From Firmicutes bacterium HGW-Firmicutes-2 (GTDB taxonomy: Bacteria > Bacillota > Clostridia > Lachnospirales > Vallitaleaceae), in contig PGZV01000017.1 in the NCBI GenBank assembly GCA_002841495.1, positions 54,467 to 118,466 on the forward strand: a DNA stretch of 64,000 nucleotides, in the 5' to 3' direction. Position numbers and translations under genes: made by a program. This document shows, one piece after another, positions 45,599 through 54,418 of the stretch (its first letter is position 1; every line of letters starts with the position of its first letter). The notes beneath the pieces are model-generated. The model did no database searches. It saw nothing but the letters and a program-made list of their open reading frames with translations, and was not told the DNA's origin.

Positions 45599-46423
45599 AT
45601 GTCAAAGATCAAAAGTTCCTTTTTAGCAAAGAGAACAAAAGATGAAATGGGGTTCTATCTAAATCGGATTTTTGGACAAGAAGAAGCCTCTGAGTTTGAC
45701 CCGTTTTTACTTTTAGACTATGTAGAGGGTGATTCAGAAATCGTGAAAAAAGGTTACCCATGGCACCCTCATAAAGGTATTGAAACGGTCACTTACCTAA
45801 CTAAAGGAAGTGCCATGCATAAGGACAGCCTTGGTCATGAAGGTGAGCTTAACCCTTTTGATGTAGAATGGATTACAGCGGGTAAAGGTATGTATCATCA
45901 GATGATACCTGAGACTGTTGAATCTGTAATTGAAGGGTTTAAGCTTTGGATTAATATGCCGGCTATTAGAAAAGGGCAAGATCCGGCTTATCAAGCTTTT
46001 AAAGCGGATCAATTAAAGTATTTAAAAAAGCCCGGTAGTCACGTTAAGCTGATTTCAGGATCTTTTGAAGGTGAAACTGGACCGGTTGAAAAAAATGATC
46101 TTGATATATTGCTGATGGATGTGGAATTATGGCAAGACAATCATATTCAGATTATGAGAAACCCAATGAAAAACGGTTTTATTTTTATCTATCAAGGCTA
46201 CGGCGTGATTAATGAACAAGATTATATGAACCCTTTAATGGCTTATAATCTTGAAAGTGGTTTATTGGATATTCGAAGTACATCATCCGAGTCTTTGAGA
46301 TTTATTTTTGCCGAAGCCTATCCGGTGGATGAGCCGATAGCCTGGAAAGGTCCTATTGTGATGAATACTTATAAGGAATTGGTTGAGACGTTTAAGGATA
46401 TAGAGATGGATAGATTTATTTAG
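45599..46423 (+). CDS. Pirin family protein
   Basis: A 274-residue bicupin of the pirin family. The N-terminal cupin has the metal-site pattern GYPWHPHKGIETVTYLTKG and the later HKDSLGHEGELNPFDVEWITAGKGMYHQM, with the expected His, His, His and Glu ligands. Pirins have variously been described as quercetin-2,3-dioxygenases and redox sensors; the role here is unknown. A GTGAG-like weak site precedes the ATG (AAAGGGTGAGACC). It is followed directly by R2 repeat sequence. Confidence 0.92.
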   Translation: MSKIKSSFLAKRTKDEMGFYLNRIFGQEEASEFDPFLLLDYVEGDSEIVKKGYPWHPHKGIETVTYLTKGSAMHKDSLGHEGELNPFDVEWITAGKGMYHQMIPETVESVIEGFKLWINMPAIRKGQDPAYQAFKADQLKYLKKPGSHVKLISGSFEGETGPVEKNDLDILLMDVELWQDNHIQIMRNPMKNGFIFIYQGYGVINEQDYMNPLMAYNLESGLLDIRSTSSESLRFIFAEAYPVDEPIAWKGPIVMNTYKELVETFKDIEMDRFI

Positions 46424-46425
46424 GG

Positions 46426-46670
46426 GGTCCAGGAACTTCATGGTCGGTGTTGGCAGTGACTTTTTACTGTACCAAGTGTTTTCATTCTAACTATTAAATT
46501 ATTAGAGTTAAACAAATAAGTAAGTGCTTATTTTTTGCATGGTCATCCTAAGGGGAAGACGGGAAAAATGAGTGCTTTCTTTTTTGTGCCTTAAAATATT
46601 ATATAAATGTTGAAACAGGTCCCATGAAAACCCTTCCACAGTCTGTATGATTACGGTCTCCGACCCCGAT
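46426..46670. repeat. R2 repeat, rearranged copy B
   Basis: The pieces of R2 appear in a different order from 40695. First comes the right arm, CCAGGAACTTCATGGTCG (46429-46446). Then the stem-loop module (46517-46586), with loop core AAGGGGAAGACGGGA. Last comes the left arm, AGGTCCCATGAAAACCCTT and onward (46617-46664), about 40 of 46 positions like copy A. The inner hairpins are missing. It separates the pirin gene from the JetABC-like operon. Confidence 0.7.
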
Positions 46671-46675
46671 TGGTA

Positions 46676-46704
46676 TTTACTATACTTTTAGGATAAGTTA
46701 TAAT
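46676..46704 (+). promoter_or_regulatory. Promoter of the JetABC-like operon
   Basis: TTTACT (46676-46681), a 17-base spacer and TATAAT (46699-46704), placed just after the last piece of R2. Confidence 0.6.
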
Positions 46705-46858
46705 TGGTAGTGAATGATTTCTAGAGGAACGAATACAATGAGTATCTATAGTTCAATTAAAATCATATTGAGGAGATGAGCTGTCATTTGTCGGAGGCGT
46801 ATATACCACAAGAAGCCCTTACAAAGGATGAATTACAAAGGCTTATAAGTGATTGACC

Positions 46859-48355
46859 ATGCATGAATATATGAATATGCTGAGTGGCTATAAAGATAGA
46901 GTCGCTCGTATTGCACTTTTTGATGTTTTTCATCAGCTGGAAAATAAACTGCAAAAAGATGATCAAGGTAGACCAATCGATTTCTTCGGGATTGGTCTTC
47001 TTGGGCTGCTTTTCTTCTTTGAAAATATGTTGATGCGTAATCAAAAAACCGGTATTAGAGAACTGGCTGAATTTCTAAAAAAAATGATGGGGAAGGCAAT
47101 AGCCTTGGAGGATGAAGGCTACTTACGTCTGTCGAAGCAATTGGTAGATGCCATGCGTCCGCCAAGTGGTAAAAGACTTACAAAATCCTTCTATAATTAT
47201 GAAACCGGTGAGCCGGACCAAATTGAGTATGCACTTTTAAAAGCGGAACATTGGGATGCGGATAACAACATACAATACTACGCTTTAGCTGAAGAAGGTC
47301 TTGAGCTCATTTTTGCAACAAAAGAATATTTTAGTGAATTCCAGATCTCCATTGGTCAATTGATTCTAAGGAAGCAATTGGAAAAAGGAGAATTTTCTGG
47401 CGCCCTTAGGCAAGTAGATGAAATGCGCATCAGTGTCCATACGATTAAAGAAAAAATGTCCAAAATCAAACATGATGTTCAAAGGAATATTATATCGGAT
47501 GATACCTATGAACGTTATAAAGAAATCATTGAAGATATCAACCGAAGATTGCATCAAGAACACGACGAGTTTAATGAGCTACGTACTTTCATAAAAGCCA
47601 CGAAGAACCGATTGAACACAAGTCATACCATGACTACAGATAAAGAAACAAAAGCATTGGATTACATTGTTCGAATTGATAATGAACTTGAACATGTCCA
47701 TTATCTACATGCTTCATTATTAAATGAAAGCATTGAACTTAAAACAACAGCCATAGAGGCAGCAGGCGAGTCTTTATATTATGCAGGTGTCACCTCTTTT
47801 AACTTTGATCAAGAAATCACAAGAAAAATGATGACAGCGCCTTTACCTTTTGAGACGGGTAAGGTCTTGGCAGCCCCCTTTTTAACAACCAAAAAATTCA
47901 GAACGTGGTCTTTACTTACAGTATTTGAGCCACAGGTTGTCGAGCATAAAGAGATGCCGATAAGTCATGGCTTCATGGAAGTTCAAGATGATTATAAGCC
48001 TGAAGACTTGTTGATCTTGCAGCAAGTGTATAAATTCCTTTTGTCCCAGATGATGAAAGATTATGGCAATAGAACCCAAATGTCCCTTGAAGAAACCTTA
48101 CAAAAAGGCGAGCATGCCTACTATCATACAAGAGAATTTTTTGATCTCTGGATTCTTTTACATCAAAGATCGCCAATTCATATAAAATCAGTTCTGGAAA
48201 ATGAAGAAGATTTGTTGCATCCTGCATTTGAAGCATGTTTTTCTACCTATGATCGTGTAGAAGTCGTAGAATCAGCCAAAGATATAGACGTGCAGACCTA
48301 CTATACTGTAAAAGATATGATATTGAATTTAGGAGGTAATGAAGCTCATGAATGA
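46859..48355 (+). CDS. JetA/MksF-like (kleisin) subunit of an SMC complex
   Basis: A 498-residue soluble protein read from the ATG at 46859 (a TTG at 46853 is also possible). It has a helical N-terminal part that looks like a winged helix (DRVARIALFDVFHQLENKL, GIRELAEFLKKMM), a middle region of long amphipathic helices (~170-300), and a C-terminal helical/winged part (~360-498). Size, helix layout and position before a small subunit and a large SMC-like ATPase fit JetA of Wadjet (DUF5716-like) or MksF. No ribosome site is evident, and a 26-codon frame (46776-46856) overlaps its start, so the 5' end is uncertain. The family assignment rests mainly on gene order. Confidence 0.7.
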   Translation: MHEYMNMLSGYKDRVARIALFDVFHQLENKLQKDDQGRPIDFFGIGLLGLLFFFENMLMRNQKTGIRELAEFLKKMMGKAIALEDEGYLRLSKQLVDAMRPPSGKRLTKSFYNYETGEPDQIEYALLKAEHWDADNNIQYYALAEEGLELIFATKEYFSEFQISIGQLILRKQLEKGEFSGALRQVDEMRISVHTIKEKMSKIKHDVQRNIISDDTYERYKEIIEDINRRLHQEHDEFNELRTFIKATKNRLNTSHTMTTDKETKALDYIVRIDNELEHVHYLHASLLNESIELKTTAIEAAGESLYYAGVTSFNFDQEITRKMMTAPLPFETGKVLAAPFLTTKKFRTWSLLTVFEPQVVEHKEMPISHGFMEVQDDYKPEDLLILQQVYKFLLSQMMKDYGNRTQMSLEETLQKGEHAYYHTREFFDLWILLHQRSPIHIKSVLENEEDLLHPAFEACFSTYDRVEVVESAKDIDVQTYYTVKDMILNLGGNEAHE

Positions 48356-49058
48356 CCAACTGTTAATGGAAACCTTCAAAATCTATGCGGTATTAAACGC
48401 CGAAGGGAAAATACTTAAAGAGAATGCCAAATTGTATCATACAGATGATGAAGTCAGAGGCACCCTTATGGCCTTTGCGAATGAAGTAGATTGCACAATC
48501 ATATCAGCAGACCCTTATATTTATATGGTACCCCTAACTAAAAACTCTATTTTCCATATGACCAATGATGAAATAAAAAAACAATATTTTCCCAGTAGAA
48601 GTCTGAATGTGGATATATACCTTATGTATGTGGCCATTATTATATTTATTGGTGAGTTTTATGATAGCTACCAGACCACGAGGCCAACAAGGGATTTCTT
48701 GACAACAGTAGAATGGCTTTCAAGTTTGAATGAGCGGTTGATGGCACTGAAGAATATAGATGAAGAAATATTGAAGGATATGGAAGAAGAATATGCCTAT
48801 AATTGGTTGGATATCCTTACGAATTGGGAAGCAGCAAGAACAGTTAGTAGAATGAGCTTTATTTTGATTGTTAAACAGTTTATGATTAAGGAAGAAATTG
48901 CTGTAGAAATAGGACAAGATGAGTTATGTCTTACGGATAAAGCCCATACCATCATAAGAAAATACTTTATGGAATATGAGTATAATAAAGGTATATTGGA
49001 ATTTATATATCAATTGGAACAGGGGGAGACAACCGATGCCGGCAATAGCCAAGATTAG
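48348..49058 (+). CDS. JetB/MksE-like subunit of an SMC complex
   Basis: A 236-residue protein without signal or membrane helices, rich in Glu and Tyr, with the winged-helix-type content expected of the small KITE-like subunit (DUF6063-like in the third Wadjet type). It starts inside the last codons of the JetA-like gene. AGGAGG at 48331-48336 serves either the ATG at 48348 (11 bases away) or one at 48339 (2 bases away, unlikely). It overlaps the SMC-like gene by 23 bases, so all three are coupled. Placement rather than clear motifs supports the call. Confidence 0.65.
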   Translation: MNDQLLMETFKIYAVLNAEGKILKENAKLYHTDDEVRGTLMAFANEVDCTIISADPYIYMVPLTKNSIFHMTNDEIKKQYFPSRSLNVDIYLMYVAIIIFIGEFYDSYQTTRPTRDFLTTVEWLSSLNERLMALKNIDEEILKDMEEEYAYNWLDILTNWEAARTVSRMSFILIVKQFMIKEEIAVEIGQDELCLTDKAHTIIRKYFMEYEYNKGILEFIYQLEQGETTDAGNSQD

Positions 49059-52000
49059 GTTCACCAATGTGATTTATGAAAACGGTAGTAAACGGTATAA
49101 TGATGAAATATTTGAGTTTGACGGGCATAACGGTGTCATGCTCCTTGAAAACGGTGGCGGAAAAACCGTTTTTATTCAAGCGGCCCTTCAGGCGATTATT
49201 CCACATACCGATATGGCAGAAAGAAAAATCAAAGACACACTTTCCCTTGAATCGGCACCGGCTCATATTGCCATTGAATGGATTCTTAATGATCAGCCTA
49301 GACGCTATGCGACCACGGCCACCACTTTATTTATAGAAAACAATCAACTTAACTCCATAAAATATACGTATGATTATGGCGCCGGTGACTCAAATAGCAT
49401 TGAAAATATGCCTTTTTCTATTATAATGGATGATCAAATGAAACGTCCGGCTACTCGAGGCGAGATCAACGATTACTATCAAAGGATGACCAAACAATCC
49501 ATGAACGCCAAGCTTTTCCCTACAATAGTGGGGTTTGGCAACCATATTGAAAGAGAGTACAAGATTATTCCTTCCGAATGGCGTAAAGTGGCTGTGATCA
49601 ACAGCGCTGAAGGTAATGTGGATGAGTTTTTCACTAAATGTAAGACAACGGAGCAACTGTTGAATAATCTTTTAATACCTGTCGTGGAAGAAGCTATCGA
49701 AGGTGACCATAAAACCACCTTTGTAGATACTTTTGAAAAACAACGAGAGCATTTTAAGAAAAACCGTATATTGCACGATAAGATTGAACAAAGCCAAAGA
49801 ATAAAATTAAAACTGGATGATTATGTTGACATTTTTGGAAATTATGAGGAGGAACGGCTTGCTTTACATGATTTAAAAAGAGAAGCAAGAACCTTAACCA
49901 ATTATATTACCCATCAAATCGAAACCAAAAAAATTGATCTAAGATATAACGAAGCCAATCAAATACGGTTACAACAGGACTATAAAAATCACGCTCAGAA
50001 GAAAACCACTTATGAATTGCTGCTCATAGAAGAAGAACTTAAAGCTTTGAAAAAAGAGCATGACGCCATAAAAACCACATTAAATAGCGTTCAAAAAGAA
50101 TATGACGCACTGGGGAAAAGAAAACAGAACATAGAGATTAGTAATCTGGAGAACGACCTTCGTCAATCAGAAGCACAACTTCAATTACTAGAAAAAGAAT
50201 TAGATACCATAGACGCTGATATTGACATATCGGATATCAAAGCTCAGATGAATGAGAATAATGCCCATATTAAAGGCTATTTCTCCTATGAACTTGAGCT
50301 TATTGAGCGTGAGTTAGCAAGAATTAATGCTGAAAAAAATCATGAATCCGAGCAGTATGAAAAAACAAAAAATGCTTTAGAAAATGCAAAGTCTTATGAA
50401 AAAGATCTTATTGAGATGCGAAGCGGTATAAAGACCCGCTATGAAATGACCTTAAGTCAAAAAGAGGATTTAGAAAAGATTTTGTTCGAAGACCATCAAG
50501 AAATGGAGGTCTCTGTCTACTTAAATGGTCTTAATAAGGCTTGTCATGAGGCTGAAAAAATTCTTTTACAAAAAACGGCTGAGATTATGACCTTATCCGG
50601 TAAGAACGATGAGTATGAAGCAACACTTCTTGAGAGTAAGGAAGCACTTAAGGTGGTTGTTCAAAACTTAGAAAAGAACAGAGCTACTGAAGACAATATT
50701 CAATCAGAGATGGCCCATCTTATTCAATCCATAGAAGCCACCGGTAAAAATCTTTATATATCAGGCAACGTGTATGCTAAAGAAGAATCCATTCTAGGTA
50801 ATCTGGAAGAACAAAGGTTGTACGCTGAAAGTCAGAAAGAGGAAGCCCTAAAAAAAGAGCGTTCCTATTTTCATGCTGCAGATATTTATGAGCATATGCC
50901 CTATTTCCTTGCAGAACCAAAACTGGCCCAGATCGTGGAAACGATGAAAAGCCAGACAGATTTTGTTGAACTGGGTACATGCCACCTTCAAACAATCAAA
51001 GATACTTTAGGATTAGATGAAGCAGCATTATACAATAAGTTTCCCTATTGGTCCATTACCATTGTTACCTCTTCACAAGATGAGAAGAAGGTGATGGATT
51101 ATGTGGGTAGAGTAGGGCACGAATTATCCTTTATGATTCTTGTCATTACCCTAGAAAACTTAAATAAGTGGATGAAAGAGGAACAATTCTTATTCGATCA
51201 TCATCAATACAAAATGCTTTTTCCAAACACTTGGTCCAATAACTTGAATCAAGACCAGTATTATATATGGCAACAAGATGTATTAAGCAAAGCATACATC
51301 TATCAGAAAACCAGAAAAGATGCTGAAAATCTTTTGAAAGAAAAAGAAAAGCTTCTGGATTTGGCAACGACTTTTTTTGTCAGCCATCCTTATGAAACTT
51401 ACAATACACTTATTCGTGCTATCCAAGATGGAGAAAATCAAAAAAAAGCCCTTGAAAACGAGCAAAAAGTACATACTGAAAAAATCCAAGTCAATAAGCA
51501 TCATATCCATATACTCAATGAAGAAATCCATCAACATAAAACAAGCATAGAAGATCATCATGAACAGATAGCCATGGCTGAAAAAATCATAGAAGCCGAC
51601 GAAGCTCTTGTTCGTATTGGCTTTGAACTGGATGAAGTTAACAAAAGCATGGATGACTTATTGGATAAAATAGAAGAACATCAAAAATCCATGGACCAAC
51701 ATAATCGTCAACAAGCATTATTAGATCGTGAGTACCATAGTTTTACGAGGGAAAAGGACAAAATATTGGACAATGGTCTCTATATAGAGGTTCAAGAAAT
51801 TCAAGCCATTTGTGCGAATATTGGTTTTGAGATATTAAAAGAACAGAAGTCTTATCTTGAGAAAAAACTGGCAGGCATGGGTCATTCAAGAATGGTGCTT
51901 GAAGAGCGAATTTTGAATGAAAAAAAACAAAGAGATAAGTATCAAAAGAATCTTAAGCAAAAAAGAAGAGAAATGGAATATGATTTTGAAACCATTGATA

Positions 52001-53469
52001 TATCCTATGAAGATGAATTAAAAGATCTTTATGACCAGATGAAAGCACAATCTAAAGTGTTGGTTAAGATAAAAGACGAACAAAGTCAAATGGATATGAC
52101 CTTAGGTAGGCTTAGTACGCGTAGAGACATTATAGAGCAGCAACTCAGTGCAGAGCATGCATCCAGATATACTTTTGATATGGCCATAAATCTGATTCCC
52201 AATCAGTTAAGATCGGAGCTGCTTAACCTAAAGGAAAGAGAGAAAAAACTTCAAGCTCATAAAAAAGAAATTGAAGAAGAAATACACACATTTGAGCAAA
52301 TCCTTAGAGAATTGCAAGTGAAAGATGGTACCTATCATTATATGATGGAGGGTATCGAACCCTTAATGTTAGAGTTGGATTATTTTGAAGCCTTTGATCA
52401 AGAAGCTGTTTTTAAAGTCAATCAATTAATAAGTCGCCTTAGTGGGCAGAGTATCCTTGTTGAGAAGGCTATGAACCAAGTCAAAAAAGAAAAAGATGAC
52501 TTAAAACAGTATTGCCAGGACCATATTGAAGATTATAGACTCAAAGATATGGTTATTAAAGGACTAGAGAACAAGGAGGATTATAGCGGACTGATTCACT
52601 ACCAAGAAAAAATGACGGAAATCATCCTAAAAATCATTAAAGTGGCAGAGGATGATAAGCGTGAGAGTGATACAGAGCTTCAAACATTTTTATCCCATCT
52701 ACTCATGTATGTACGTCATGTATCCACGGAACTAAGTGATATACAAAATAAGACAAGAATCAAGGTTGGTGATGGCTATAAGCAGATTTTTGTTTTTGAT
52801 ATTCCCAAGTGGGAGGATGAAGAAGGAAAAAATGCACTAAGGGCCTATATCAACGAAACCATAGAAGCCTATGAAAAAGAAAGTGAACAATGGGAACATG
52901 ATGACATGATGCTTAGAAAATCTATAGAAGAACGCCTAAGTGTTAAGAATCTCTTGCAGGTCATCATGAAAGAAAATACAATTAAAATCAAATGCCGAAA
53001 AGTGACCAATGATATGCAAATCAATAAAGCACCTATGGTATGGGAAAGTACGAATAAATGGTCCGGTGGTGAAAAGTGGAGCAAGAACATGACGCTTTTT
53101 TTAAGTCTGCTGAATTACGTGGCAGAGAAAAAGCAACATTTGGATGTTCATCAAAAGAAACAAAGAGCCGTTATCTTGGATAATCCTTTTGGAAAGGCTT
53201 CCAGTGACCATGTCCTAAAACCGGTATTCATGATTGCAGAAAAGCTTGGTTTTCAGATTATTGCTTTGACAGCCCATGCAGAAGGCAAGTTTATTAGTGA
53301 ATATTTTCCGGTAGTATATAGTTGTAAACTAAGAGGCGCTATAGATCAAAGCAAACAGATCATGACAAATGAACGCATTATCAATTACGCATATTTAAGA
53401 GAGCATGCACCTATGACCATTATGCGTATGCAGGAAATAGAACAGATGGATTTATTTGGGAGCTTATAG
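49036..53469 (+). CDS. JetC/MksB-like SMC ATPase
   Basis: A 1477-residue ATPase of the SMC/MukB kind. The head is split between the ends. Walker A, ENGGGKT, is at residues 38-44. The ABC signature KWSGGEKWSKNM is near residue 1341, and the Walker B strand AVILDNPFG has Asp1382 and no adjacent Glu. Between them are long Glu/Lys/Gln-rich coiled coils (~250-620 and ~770-1280) broken by a globular hinge (~625-760). Such proteins load on DNA with kleisin and KITE partners; in Wadjet they extrude plasmid DNA for cleavage by JetD. The start at 49036 follows GGGGGAG. Housekeeping Smc is normally shorter (~1190). Confidence 0.85.
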   Translation: MPAIAKIRFTNVIYENGSKRYNDEIFEFDGHNGVMLLENGGGKTVFIQAALQAIIPHTDMAERKIKDTLSLESAPAHIAIEWILNDQPRRYATTATTLFIENNQLNSIKYTYDYGAGDSNSIENMPFSIIMDDQMKRPATRGEINDYYQRMTKQSMNAKLFPTIVGFGNHIEREYKIIPSEWRKVAVINSAEGNVDEFFTKCKTTEQLLNNLLIPVVEEAIEGDHKTTFVDTFEKQREHFKKNRILHDKIEQSQRIKLKLDDYVDIFGNYEEERLALHDLKREARTLTNYITHQIETKKIDLRYNEANQIRLQQDYKNHAQKKTTYELLLIEEELKALKKEHDAIKTTLNSVQKEYDALGKRKQNIEISNLENDLRQSEAQLQLLEKELDTIDADIDISDIKAQMNENNAHIKGYFSYELELIERELARINAEKNHESEQYEKTKNALENAKSYEKDLIEMRSGIKTRYEMTLSQKEDLEKILFEDHQEMEVSVYLNGLNKACHEAEKILLQKTAEIMTLSGKNDEYEATLLESKEALKVVVQNLEKNRATEDNIQSEMAHLIQSIEATGKNLYISGNVYAKEESILGNLEEQRLYAESQKEEALKKERSYFHAADIYEHMPYFLAEPKLAQIVETMKSQTDFVELGTCHLQTIKDTLGLDEAALYNKFPYWSITIVTSSQDEKKVMDYVGRVGHELSFMILVITLENLNKWMKEEQFLFDHHQYKMLFPNTWSNNLNQDQYYIWQQDVLSKAYIYQKTRKDAENLLKEKEKLLDLATTFFVSHPYETYNTLIRAIQDGENQKKALENEQKVHTEKIQVNKHHIHILNEEIHQHKTSIEDHHEQIAMAEKIIEADEALVRIGFELDEVNKSMDDLLDKIEEHQKSMDQHNRQQALLDREYHSFTREKDKILDNGLYIEVQEIQAICANIGFEILKEQKSYLEKKLAGMGHSRMVLEERILNEKKQRDKYQKNLKQKRREMEYDFETIDISYEDELKDLYDQMKAQSKVLVKIKDEQSQMDMTLGRLSTRRDIIEQQLSAEHASRYTFDMAINLIPNQLRSELLNLKEREKKLQAHKKEIEEEIHTFEQILRELQVKDGTYHYMMEGIEPLMLELDYFEAFDQEAVFKVNQLISRLSGQSILVEKAMNQVKKEKDDLKQYCQDHIEDYRLKDMVIKGLENKEDYSGLIHYQEKMTEIILKIIKVAEDDKRESDTELQTFLSHLLMYVRHVSTELSDIQNKTRIKVGDGYKQIFVFDIPKWEDEEGKNALRAYINETIEAYEKESEQWEHDDMMLRKSIEERLSVKNLLQVIMKENTIKIKCRKVTNDMQINKAPMVWESTNKWSGGEKWSKNMTLFLSLLNYVAEKKQHLDVHQKKQRAVILDNPFGKASSDHVLKPVFMIAEKLGFQIIALTAHAEGKFISEYFPVVYSCKLRGAIDQSKQIMTNERIINYAYLREHAPMTIMRMQEIEQMDLFGSL

Positions 53470-53492
53470 TTCCCAAAAATAGGAGAAGGACT

Positions 53493-54371
53493 ATGATTAG
53501 AAAACCGGCATGGCTAAGGGTACGTTTAAGTGATACAATCAAATATAATTCAGTCAACGAGATTATTAAGTCTCATAAACTCACAACGGTTTGTGAAGAA
53601 GCCAATTGTCCCAATAGAGTGGATTGTTACAGCAAAAGAACGGCAACATTTATGATCTTAGGGAATCAATGTACACGTAATTGTAGGTTCTGTAATATAA
53701 CACAAGGTGTTTTAGAAGAAGCAGATCTATTAGAACCGTATAGGGTGGCCATGGCAGTTAAGGACCTAGGCCTTAAGCATGCGGTCATAACATCTGTGAC
53801 CAGAGATGATTTGCAAGATCAAGGTGCATCCTTATTTGTAAGTACAATAAATGCCATAAAAATTTCTTCAGATACAACTATTTTGGAAGTATTGATTCCG
53901 GATATGCAGTATGATACCCATGCCATTGATATGGTTATGGATGCAAAACCGGCAGTGATTAACCATAATGTTGAAACTGTTCCGAGGTTATATAGCGAGG
54001 TAAGACCGGAAGCTGATTATCAGCGTAGCCTTGACGTATTGCGTTATATCAAAAAAAGGGATTCGAACATAGTGACAAAATCCGGTCTCATGTTAGGGTT
54101 AGGAGAAAGCATAGATGAGGTTAAGGCTGTTATTTCAGATCTGAAAGCGGCAGGAATAGACTGCTTGACCATAGGTCAATACCTTCAGCCATCACCGGAT
54201 CATTATAAGATGGTGGCGTACATAACACCAGAAGTATTTGATGCTTTGGGTGCTTATGCAAAGTCAATTGGCATCCGTGGGGTTGCATCAGCGCCACTCG
54301 TAAGAAGTTCATATTATGCGAAAGATCTATATGAGCAAATGCTGTCATCTATAGGTGACAATCAGGGATGA
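53493..54371 (+). CDS. lipA: Lipoyl synthase
   Basis: A 292-residue radical SAM enzyme that inserts two sulfurs into octanoyl chains to make lipoate. The auxiliary cluster cysteines are 34, 39 and 45 (CEEANCPNRVDC), the radical SAM triad is Cys60, Cys64 and Cys67 (CTRNCRFC), and the C-terminal RSSY ligand motif is present. It begins 23 bases after the SMC-like gene behind AGGAG, with no terminator between, so it is probably read as part of that operon. No lipB, lplA or lipoyl-dependent complex gene is in the window. Confidence 0.95.
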   Translation: MIRKPAWLRVRLSDTIKYNSVNEIIKSHKLTTVCEEANCPNRVDCYSKRTATFMILGNQCTRNCRFCNITQGVLEEADLLEPYRVAMAVKDLGLKHAVITSVTRDDLQDQGASLFVSTINAIKISSDTTILEVLIPDMQYDTHAIDMVMDAKPAVINHNVETVPRLYSEVRPEADYQRSLDVLRYIKKRDSNIVTKSGLMLGLGESIDEVKAVISDLKAAGIDCLTIGQYLQPSPDHYKMVAYITPEVFDALGAYAKSIGIRGVASAPLVRSSYYAKDLYEQMLSSIGDNQG

Positions 54372-54418
54372 ATTTGGAAAGTGAAATGTAAAGTGAACAT
54401 GGAAAGAGAGGAATTGGG

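Noticed and set aside
46859-53469. Type II Wadjet (TIGR02677-TIGR02680 cassette)
   Set aside because: That cassette has a ~400-residue second protein and a ~1350-residue ATPase; here the second protein is ~236 residues and the ATPase 1477.
49036-53469. Housekeeping Smc or SbcC/RecN
   Set aside because: It is longer than Smc, lacks the SMC Walker B DEADAALD pattern, and is coupled to two small partner genes in the order of JetABC/MksFEB.
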